NCBI GenBank assembly: GCA_016710275.1
Contig: JADJXS010000001.1
Coordinates: forward strand, 248,001 to 312,000
Source: Phycisphaerales bacterium
Lineage (GTDB): Bacteria > Planctomycetota > Phycisphaerae > UBA1845 > Fen-1342
Length of the DNA stretch: 64,000 nt
Direction: 5' to 3'
Under the pieces are notes generated by a model that was not told where the DNA came from, did no database searches, and saw only the letters and a program-made list of their open reading frames with translations. The first letter of the stretch is position 1, and each line of letters starts with the position of its first letter. Below are positions 52,812 through 60,079 of this stretch, piece by piece. The translations under genes were made by a program, and so were the position numbers.

Positions 52812-53297
52812 ATGCCCGGAATCCTCTGCGAACACTGCACCGCGGCCTGCTGCCGCTACATCGCCCTGCCGCTCGATGAGCCGCAAACCGCCTCCGACTT
52901 CGACGACATCCGCTGGTACCTGCTGCACGAGGGTATTCAGGTCTTCGTCGAGGATGGCGACTGGTACATCCTGATCTCGACCACCTGCCGCCACCTGCGC
53001 AGCGACCACCTGTGCGGCATCTACGAAACCCGCCCGCGCATCTGCCGCGAATACTCCACCGAAAACTGCGACTACCACTCCGGCGACTACGGCTGGCAGC
53101 AGCACTTCGCCACCCCGGAGCACCTCGACGAATACCTCGCGAAGAACCCGCCCCGCGCCAGGCGCCGCGGGCGCGGAACGCGCGGCCGGCGAAAGAACCT
53201 CCACCGGCGACGAATCGAGGCGCCGCGCTACGCCGATGCCGCCGCCGACATTCGCGGAATCCCCCTGCCGCTGCTCCCGTCGCGGCCGCGCGAATAG
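52812..53297 (+). CDS. YkgJ-family Cys-cluster protein
   Basis: 161 residues. CEHCTAACC at 6-14, then CRHL, CGIYETRPRICREY and NCDYHS give the spaced Cys set of the YkgJ/UPF0153 family, thought to bind Fe-S or zinc. The last 45 residues are Arg-rich. GGAG is ten bases before the ATG. A role in metal handling or redox maturation is possible. Confidence 0.85.
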   Translation: MPGILCEHCTAACCRYIALPLDEPQTASDFDDIRWYLLHEGIQVFVEDGDWYILISTTCRHLRSDHLCGIYETRPRICREYSTENCDYHSGDYGWQQHFATPEHLDEYLAKNPPRARRRGRGTRGRRKNLHRRRIEAPRYADAAADIRGIPLPLLPSRPRE

Positions 53298-53342
53298 CGG
53301 CCGAGCGACATGCCGAATTGAGTGCCATGCTGATTGCGTGTG

Positions 53343-53374
53343 GCATGCTTTCGCGGTACTCCGCGTAAGCATGC
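53343..53374 (-). repeat. REP-A hairpin, copy 3
   Basis: Same 32-base hairpin, inverse orientation. It begins a repeat-only gap (53298-53752, 455 bases). Confidence 0.9.
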
Positions 53375-53381
53375 AGGAATG

Positions 53382-53461
53382 AGGTGCGTTCGGGCAGCGG
53401 CCGGTTGCGGGCGCCATGTGCGACGTATGTGCGGGCGTTTCGCACGCGGCCCGAACACACC
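53382..53461. repeat. REP-D inverted repeat
   Basis: GGTGCGTTCGGGC near 53383 and GCCCGAACACACC near 53449 face each other across about 53 bases. The same arms occur at 51563/51613 and 59697/59747, which suggests a miniature element. Confidence 0.75.
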
Positions 53462-53487
53462 CTGGCGACCGCCCGCAGCTCAAGCGC

Positions 53488-53741
53488 ACCGCCCGGAAGG
53501 GCGGTGCCACAAGGCCCGACATGCTTACGCGGAGTACCGCGAAAGCATGCCACCGGCCAGCTCCAGCGCACCGGCCAGCTCCAGCGCACCGCCCGGAAGG
53601 GCGGTGCCACGAGGCCCGACATGCTTACGCGGAGTACCGCGAAAGCATGCCACCGGCCGGCTCCAGCGCACCGGCCGGCTCCAGCGCACCGGCCAGCTCC
53701 AGCGCACCGCCCGGCTCCAGCGCACCGCCCGGAAGGGCGGT
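53488..53741. repeat. Mixed array: two REP-A hairpins, three REP-B hairpins and an 18-bp tandem repeat
   Basis: REP-B hairpin ACCGCCCGGAAGGGCGGT at 53488, 53588 and 53724. REP-A hairpins at 53519-53550 and 53619-53650. Between them the 18-base unit CACCGGCCRGCTCCAGCG repeats twice (53552-) and then four to five times (53652-53730). About 100 bases are themselves repeated (53488-53587 against 53588-53687). Confidence 0.85.
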
Positions 53742-53752
53742 GCCACAAAGCG

Positions 53753-54691
53753 TCAACCCTTCACGCCGCCAAGCTGAATCCCCGCCACGAACTGCCGCTG
53801 CGCCACGAAGAACAGCACGATGCACGGGATCATCGTCACCAGGCTGGCGGCCATCAGCAGGTGCACGTCCGTCACGCCGCCATACTGGTTGCGGAAGCTG
53901 TTGAGCGCCACCGCCAGCGTGGCCTGCTCCTCGCTGTGCAGGAAGATCAGCGGAAACAGAAAGTCATTCCACGTGCCGATGAAGGTGAAAATCGCCGTGA
54001 TCGCGATCACCGGTTTGCACAGCGGCAGCATGATCCGCAGCCAGATGCCCAGGTGCCCCGCGCCGTCCAGCCGCGCCGCCTCCACCAGCGCCTCGGGAAC
54101 CTGCGCGAAGAACTGCCGGAACATGAAGATGAAGAACGGCGTCCCGAAAAACACCGGCACCACCAGCGGCAGGATGCTGTCGATCCACCCCAGCCAGCGG
54201 AACAGAATGAACAGCGGAATCATCGTCACCTGCGCCGGCAGCATCATCGTCGCAAGCATCAGCACGAACAGCGGCTCGCGCCCGCGAAAGCGCAGCCGCG
54301 CAAACCCATACCCCACCAGCGAGCACGACAGAATCTGCCCGACCACCGCCAGCGTCGTCACGACCACCGTGTTCGCCGCCGCATCCACAAACCCGCGCCA
54401 CTCCACCGATCCCATTCGGCGCAGCGCGTCCGCATAATTTCCCCATTGCGGCGCCGACGTCCACAGCCGCAGCTCGCCCGTCCCCAGCACCGCCTCTCCC
54501 GCGCGATCCGGCGTCAGCAGGCTGATGATCAGCATCCACCACAGCGGAAAGAGCATCGCCGCCGCACCGGCCGTCAGCAGCAGGTACGCCGCCGGCGCCC
54601 CCCAGCGAAGCGGCCGCGCATGCTTCATCACCGGCCGCGCGGCGGCCGCGGCGGCGGAAGCGGGCGATGGTGCGCCGGGAGTCGGGATCAT
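53753..54691 (-). CDS. Carbohydrate ABC transporter permease (MalG-like)
   Basis: 312 residues, six membrane helices. The EAA loop EALVEAARLDGAGHLGIWLR with G at its usual place marks a MalG/CUT1-type inner-membrane permease. The ATG at 54691 overlaps the stop of the upstream gene (ATGA) with GAGGGG eight bases upstream. With the binding protein-permease fusion it forms an importer for sugars or oligosaccharides. The ATP-binding subunit is missing here and may be shared from elsewhere. Confidence 0.93.
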   Translation of the reverse strand: MIPTPGAPSPASAAAAAARPVMKHARPLRWGAPAAYLLLTAGAAAMLFPLWWMLIISLLTPDRAGEAVLGTGELRLWTSAPQWGNYADALRRMGSVEWRGFVDAAANTVVVTTLAVVGQILSCSLVGYGFARLRFRGREPLFVLMLATMMLPAQVTMIPLFILFRWLGWIDSILPLVVPVFFGTPFFIFMFRQFFAQVPEALVEAARLDGAGHLGIWLRIMLPLCKPVIAITAIFTFIGTWNDFLFPLIFLHSEEQATLAVALNSFRNQYGGVTDVHLLMAASLVTMIPCIVLFFVAQRQFVAGIQLGGVKG

Positions 54692-57066
54692 GTGCGCAGC
54701 CCCTCATAATGCACAAAGCGCCGCGTGCCGCGCATCACGAGCAACGTCAGCGTCAGCACGATCAGCAGCAGCAGCCACGCCATCGCCGACGCATACCCCA
54801 TCTCGTGATAATCGAAGGCCTGGTTGTAGAGATACAGCACGTAGAAGCGCGTCGCGTCGCCCGGCCCGCCGGAGGTCATCACGAAGCTCTGCACAAACAC
54901 CTGGAAGCTGCCGATGATCGCCATGATGCCGTTGAAGAAGATCACCGGCGAGAGCATCGGCAGCGTCACGCTCAGCAGCCGCCGCAGCCGCCCCGCGCCG
55001 TCGATCTCGGCCGCCTCATACAACTCGCGCGAAATTCCCTTCAGCCCCGCCAGGTAGATCATCATCGAGCCGCCGATTGTCCACAGCGACATGATCGCGA
55101 ACGCCGGCGCTCCCCACGTCGCCGCGTCCGCGGCCAGCCAGTCCGGCGGCGAAACCCCCAGCACGTTCGCGATCGGCCGCAGCGCTGCGTTCAGCAGCCC
55201 CCCTTTGCCGTCAAAAATCCAGCGCCACAGCACCGCCACCCCGACCCCCGCCAGCACGCTCGGCAGGTACCACGCGCTGCGGAACAGCCCGATGAACCGC
55301 AGCTCCAGCGCCATCAGCGCCGCGGCGAACAGCGCGAACAACTGCGACGCCGGAACGGCCAGCGCCGCGTAGGCCAGCGTCACCGCCAGCGCACTGCGGA
55401 AGCGCTCATCATGGCCGATCATCTGCGTGAAGTTGGCGAACCCCACCCAGCGCGCGTCGGCCAGCGGGGCCGACCCGGTCCACTTGCAGAATGCGAGAAT
55501 CAGCGACAGTACGAGCGGAAACGCGGTAAACAGCGCAAATCCGAGCAGCCACGGGCTGACGAACCCCACGCCGGCGAGTTCCTCCCGCCGGGCGCGCCGG
55601 CTGCCTGCGCCGCGCCACCATCGCACGGCGATCAAAAGCCCGGCCGCTCCGGCCGCACCCAGGACCACCCGGATGATCGTCCCCCACGGCACCGGCGGAT
55701 AGTCCCTCCGCGCCAGCGGCGCATCCAGCTCGCGCCGCCAGGCCCGCTCAAACGTGTTCAGCGCCTCCGGCACCGAGCGCGAGCCGGTCTTGATGCACAA
55801 CTCGAAGGCCCCTTGCAGCAGCGCCTCGAACTTGAGCGTGTCCGGCCAGGGCATCGACCGCGCCGCCTGCGCCGCGACGAGGAAGGACTCATTCCGCCGC
55901 GGCGGCAGCGCCGAATCCAAGAACACTGGCCCGCGCGCCACCGACTCCATCGTCGGCAGCGCCAGCCCCGATCGCGCCGTCTCCTCCTGCCCGCGGCGGC
56001 CGGTCATGTGCTTGGTCAGCGCCCACGCCGCGTCCGGGTGCGCACTGTCGCGCCCGATGCACCACGCCACGGAGAAAATCGCGTTGGCGGCCTGCGTGCC
56101 GCGCGGCAGGGGGGCGAAGTCCCACTCGAAATCGCGGATGCGCCGATAGGTCGGAACCACCCAGCGCCCGAAGGGCCCCACCATTCCCACGTTCCCCGCC
56201 AGCAGCAGGCTGTCCTCAATCGTCACCTGCAGGCTGCTGTCGGTCAGCGTGCCGCGCTCCGCGAAGCGCCACGACCGCAGCCGCTCCAGCGCCGCGATCA
56301 CCGCCGGATCGCGCGTCCGCAGGTCGTCAAAATCCGCGCCGATGATGTCCAGCCCGTACGTCCATAGATACAGCCGCACCATCGCCGGCCAGCTCACCAC
56401 GTGCGCCCCGGTGCAGCCCGGCATCCGGCCGATCGTCCGCGCCGCGTGCAGGAAGTCGTCCCACGTCCAGTCGTCGGCCGGCTCGGCCAGTCCCGCCCGG
56501 CGAAACAGATCGCGGTTGTAGTAGAAGCCGGCCGGCGTGAAGTCCTTGGGAATTCCGAACAGCGGCCCCTGCCCGGTGCGCGTCCCGTCATAGCGGAAGC
56601 AATCCAGCGTGGCGGGGAAGAAATCGCGCAGGTCGATCGACTCGCGCCCGGCCGCGGCATCCGCCGCGATCAGCGGCTCCACCGGCCGCAGCAGCCCGCG
56701 CGAGGCGAAAATCGCCACCCGCTCATGCCCGACGTAAAACACATCCGGGGGCGTGCCCGCCCCCATCATCGTCTGCAGCTTCGTGTAGAAGCCGGCGGAA
56801 TCGCCCGGGTTGATCCGCCGCACGCGGATGTGCGGATGGGCCTTCTCGAAGTCCGCGATCATCTCCGAGACGATGCGGTCCTCATCCTGCCCGCCGCCGC
56901 CCGCCCAGTGCATCACCGTCAGTTCGATGCGGTCGCCGATCCGCGCTGCGGCCCGCAGCGGGCGCGTCAGCACCCAGGCGAAGGCCGTCAGCACGATCAT
57001 CGCGGCGACGATCGCCAGTGCGAGCCGCGCAGCGCGAGCGATTGCTGAGCCGGTTTGGGAGGGCAT
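54688..57066 (-). CDS. Fused extracellular solute-binding protein and MalF-like permease
   Basis: 792 residues. An N-terminal membrane anchor (about 15-35) leads to a family 1 substrate-binding protein (about 45-430; ELTVMHWAGGGGQDEDRIV, YKLQTMMGAGTPPDVFYVGH-like region, FDWDFAPLPRG-like region). After a helix near 465-485 comes a MalF-type permease (about 500-790) with ISRELYEAAEIDGAGRLRRL as EAA loop. The anchored binding protein would face the periplasm and hand substrate to its own permease. Start ATG 57066 is chosen over 57201 because it precedes the anchor; no ribosome site is clear. Followed by the MalG-like gene. Confidence 0.92.
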   Translation of the reverse strand: MPSQTGSAIARAARLALAIVAAMIVLTAFAWVLTRPLRAAARIGDRIELTVMHWAGGGGQDEDRIVSEMIADFEKAHPHIRVRRINPGDSAGFYTKLQTMMGAGTPPDVFYVGHERVAIFASRGLLRPVEPLIAADAAAGRESIDLRDFFPATLDCFRYDGTRTGQGPLFGIPKDFTPAGFYYNRDLFRRAGLAEPADDWTWDDFLHAARTIGRMPGCTGAHVVSWPAMVRLYLWTYGLDIIGADFDDLRTRDPAVIAALERLRSWRFAERGTLTDSSLQVTIEDSLLLAGNVGMVGPFGRWVVPTYRRIRDFEWDFAPLPRGTQAANAIFSVAWCIGRDSAHPDAAWALTKHMTGRRGQEETARSGLALPTMESVARGPVFLDSALPPRRNESFLVAAQAARSMPWPDTLKFEALLQGAFELCIKTGSRSVPEALNTFERAWRRELDAPLARRDYPPVPWGTIIRVVLGAAGAAGLLIAVRWWRGAGSRRARREELAGVGFVSPWLLGFALFTAFPLVLSLILAFCKWTGSAPLADARWVGFANFTQMIGHDERFRSALAVTLAYAALAVPASQLFALFAAALMALELRFIGLFRSAWYLPSVLAGVGVAVLWRWIFDGKGGLLNAALRPIANVLGVSPPDWLAADAATWGAPAFAIMSLWTIGGSMMIYLAGLKGISRELYEAAEIDGAGRLRRLLSVTLPMLSPVIFFNGIMAIIGSFQVFVQSFVMTSGGPGDATRFYVLYLYNQAFDYHEMGYASAMAWLLLLIVLTLTLLVMRGTRRFVHYEGLRT

Positions 57067-57283
57067 AAAGGGTGCGATGCGCCTTGTGCAACGCTGGAAC
57101 GCGGCCGCCGTTGCCGCACCGCCAATCGGGCGGCGCCTGTCGATCCGCGCAGCGTGGACCGGAGTGTAGCCCTGCCGCCGGGGTTGTGCGATCCGCCCCA
57201 CCCGGCGTGCTACAATTCAGGACGGTGTGCGGAATCGCGCCGGTCGCGGGCCGGGCGTGACTTGCGACCGACAGGGGACAGCC

Positions 57284-59335
57284 ATGAGCATACAGCGGCA
57301 TTGGTGCGCGGCGACGGCGATGGCTGTGTTGCTCAACACAGCCCTCTGCGCGTCCCCCGCCTTCGCAGACGTCTTCCCCGAAGTCGAACCCAACGACCGC
57401 CGCGCCGTGCCGCAGGAGTTGACGCTCGAGTGCGGCGACGGCGTGACCGGCACTTCGACCGGGCTGGATTCGTTCATGAACCCCGGCCCCACCACCGTCG
57501 ATCACTTCCTGTTCAACACGCCGGCCGCGTCCGGGCAAATCCTGCGGTTCCGAGTGAGCATTCCGTCGGCGAATTTTCTCTCGCTGCACGGCCGGACGCC
57601 GGCCAGCGCGACCGCCGACGTCACGCTGCAAAGCTCGCTGCCCAACCCCGGCGGCGGGCGGTACGTCGCCTGGTACGGGCTTGGCTTCGACGGTCTGGAT
57701 CGCATGAACGTGCGCCTGGGCGGCTCGGAGTCGACCACCGAACCCTACGTCGCGACGCTCGAATGCTCGCCCGTGACGCCTGTTCTGTTCCCCGTGATTC
57801 TCCCCGAGGGCCTCATCCGCATCCTTGCACCCAGCGCCGGCGGCAGCGTCGTGCTCTTTGATTCGCAGCTTCAATCACTGCCCGGAATGACGGGTAGCTC
57901 GCTGAACCTGTCCCTTTCCGGCGGCGAATACCTGCTGGGCCTGTCCACCTCACAAATCGCCTCGCCCGGCTCCAATACGGTGCGGACCGTCTTCCCCGGC
58001 ATGGCCGTCGCACCCTCCTCGGCATCAAACACCACCCGCCAGGCGCGGTTCCAATACGGCCCGGCGCTCTCGCTGGAAACGGCGGTGAGCGTGTGGCTGG
58101 GCGAAGCGCCTGCGATCGGCTGGGTGCGGTTCTACGTCGCCGGCGGCGGCCCGGGCGCCTGCTGTATCGGCGCCGGCTGCATCGGCGACATGACCCCCGA
58201 GTCCTGCGCCGCCGCCGGCGGATCCTTCCTCGGCGGCACAGTCCCCTGCGTCCTCGAATACTGCCCGCGCGCCTGCTGCTACACCGACGGCGATTGTCGC
58301 GACATCGGCGAGCCGGCGTGCCTGCACTCGGGCGGCCAGCCGGCCGCCTTGGGTACACCCTGCGCGACCGCGAACTGCCCGGCCCTCCCCGGCAGCGGCT
58401 GCATCAACCCGTTCGTCGTGACCCTTCCGGCACAACTGCCGTCTTCGGATGCCCGCTCATCCTGCGGGATGTCGCGCAGCCTGGTGTGCGGCGCCGACAC
58501 GGACGACGTGATGTACCAGTTGATCGTCACCGAACCGGTCTGCCTGCGCGTCTCCGCGGCGGCCCCAGCTGCGACGATCCTGGCGGTGTCATCGTCCTGC
58601 CCGCCCTGCATGGCCCTGGCCTCCGATGTGATCGACCCGCTGATCCTGGCGCCGGGTGTGCACTGGCTCTCCGTTCGACCCGCTCCGTGCGGCGAATTCA
58701 CCCTGCAGATCGACCCCTGTGCGCCGCGCGCCTGCTGCTTCATCGACGGCACTTGCCAGTACATCCTGCCCCCGCAGTGCGCTCAACTGCAGGGCGCGAC
58801 GCAGGCCGTCGGAACCGACTGTTCCCCCGGTCCCTGCCCGCCGGCGCAGACCTGCTGCCTGGCCGACCTCAATTGCGTGCGAATCACCCCGGCCGCCTGC
58901 TCGAGCGCCGGTGGCCGCGTATACCCCGGCCAGCCTGAGTGCACCGCCGGCCTCTGTTCTGAGTTGCGCGCCTGCTGCAGGCCCGACGCCACATGCGTCG
59001 AGCTTTCGGTCGGCGACTGCCTGCGCGCGTACGGATCAGTGCAGCCGCCCGATGTTCCGTGCGCCGATCAATGCGCGGCCGTGTGCCTGAAAGGGGACAT
59101 AAACTGTGACGGCGCTGTCAACAATTTCGACATCGACCCGTACATCGTCGCCCTCATCAATTGCTGTGACCCTTTTCCCCCCGCGACCTGGGCCGGCACC
59201 GTCGAGTGCTGGCAGATTCGAGACTGCAACGGCGACATCAATCGCGACGGCACCTCCAACAGCTTTGACATCGATCCATTCGTCTCGTGCATGGTGACTC
59301 ATCCCGCCCCCGGCGATCCCTGCCCCGCGCCGTAG
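57284..59335 (+). CDS. Secreted Cys-rich protein with PPC-like N-terminus and EF-hand/dockerin-like C-terminus
   Basis: 683 residues from ATG 57284 (GGGGA six bases upstream). Signal peptide ends AFA. The following FPEVEPNDRRAVPQEL and VDHFLFNTPA resemble the bacterial pre-peptidase (PPC) type domain and parallel the protein at 13940-18370. Four to five Cys modules follow (GACCIGAGC, ACCYTDGDC, ACCFIDGTC, TCCLADLNC, ACCRPDATC types). The end has KGDINCDGAVNNFDID and NGDINRDGTSNSFDID (DNA 59086-59298). It is probably a cell-surface or matrix protein. The second EF-hand has N-R-D instead of the N-C-D/N-G-D usual in this set. Confidence 0.88.
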   Translation: MSIQRHWCAATAMAVLLNTALCASPAFADVFPEVEPNDRRAVPQELTLECGDGVTGTSTGLDSFMNPGPTTVDHFLFNTPAASGQILRFRVSIPSANFLSLHGRTPASATADVTLQSSLPNPGGGRYVAWYGLGFDGLDRMNVRLGGSESTTEPYVATLECSPVTPVLFPVILPEGLIRILAPSAGGSVVLFDSQLQSLPGMTGSSLNLSLSGGEYLLGLSTSQIASPGSNTVRTVFPGMAVAPSSASNTTRQARFQYGPALSLETAVSVWLGEAPAIGWVRFYVAGGGPGACCIGAGCIGDMTPESCAAAGGSFLGGTVPCVLEYCPRACCYTDGDCRDIGEPACLHSGGQPAALGTPCATANCPALPGSGCINPFVVTLPAQLPSSDARSSCGMSRSLVCGADTDDVMYQLIVTEPVCLRVSAAAPAATILAVSSSCPPCMALASDVIDPLILAPGVHWLSVRPAPCGEFTLQIDPCAPRACCFIDGTCQYILPPQCAQLQGATQAVGTDCSPGPCPPAQTCCLADLNCVRITPAACSSAGGRVYPGQPECTAGLCSELRACCRPDATCVELSVGDCLRAYGSVQPPDVPCADQCAAVCLKGDINCDGAVNNFDIDPYIVALINCCDPFPPATWAGTVECWQIRDCNGDINRDGTSNSFDIDPFVSCMVTHPAPGDPCPAP

Positions 59336-59434
59336 CGCGACCCGCGTGTGGGGCGCCATGCGGCGTCATGTGCCATGCCGCGTTGGATGCCATCGCGTGT
59401 GGCATGCTCTTCATCCTCAAAGAGCCGTCGTGTG

Positions 59435-59802
59435 GCATGCTTTCGCGGTACTCCGCGTAAGCATGCGCTCGAACCGTCGCCGATGACAGTGGCACCGCCC
59501 TTCCGGGCAGCGCATCGTGGCACCGTCCTTCCGGGCGGTGCACTGCATCGGGCGGAAGCCCGATGCCACATGTGAGGTGCCACACCGCCGGCATTGCGTC
59601 GGCATGTCTTCGCCCGTAGGGCGCACGATCGTTGCCAGGGCCTTCAGGCCCTGGACCAAGCTCCCACACCCCTCACTTTGTTGAGCAGCCGCGGATGGTG
59701 CGTTCGGGCCGGCCACGCGGCGCTGCACGTGGGAACTCGCACGACGCCGGCCCGAACGCACCCTACCCCTGCATGCTTACGCGGAGTACCGCGAAAGCAT
59801 GC
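59435..59802. repeat. REP block: two REP-A hairpins, REP-B hairpins, 65-bp identity and REP-D
   Basis: REP-A at 59435-59466 (inverse) and 59771-59802 (direct). REP-B-like hairpins ACCGCCCTTCCGGGCAGC (59493) and ACCGTCCTTCCGGGCGGT (59522). The segment 59594-59658 is identical to 51181-51245. REP-D arms are at 59697-59712 and 59747-59762. No gene lies in 59336-60079. Confidence 0.85.
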
Positions 59803-59834
59803 CACCCGAGGATGCGCCCACGAAAGCATGCCAC

Positions 59835-59978
59835 CCAAATATGCGCCCACCCAAGGATCCGCCCTCCCAAGGATCCGCCCTCCCAAGGATCCGCCCTCCC
59901 AAGGATCCGCCCTCCCAAGGATCCGCCTTCCCAAGGATCCGCCTTCCCAAGGATGCGCCCACCCAAGGATCCGCCCAC
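59835..59978. repeat. 16-bp tandem repeat, nine units
   Basis: CCAAGGATCCGCCCTC-type units start at 59851, 59867, 59883, 59899, 59915, 59931, 59947 and 59963, with a degenerate unit at 59835. The period is an exact 16 bases and each unit carries the palindrome GGATCC (GGATGC in one). There are no spacers, so it is not CRISPR-like. Confidence 0.93.
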
Positions 59979-60079
59979 CCCGTCACCATGCAACGCGCCG
60001 CCCGAACACCCCAGTCCACCCCGAGCACACCTCGATCCCTCTTATTGATCCGCCGCGCCGACGGACCACGATCTTCGCC

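Noticed and set aside
53384..54709. 441-residue plus-strand frame across repeats and the permease gene
   Set aside because: Built from REP DNA and the antisense of the permease; repeated THRPAPAH-like words come from the 18-bp repeat.
59835..59978. CRISPR array
   Set aside because: Units are contiguous with no unique spacers, and there are no cas genes.
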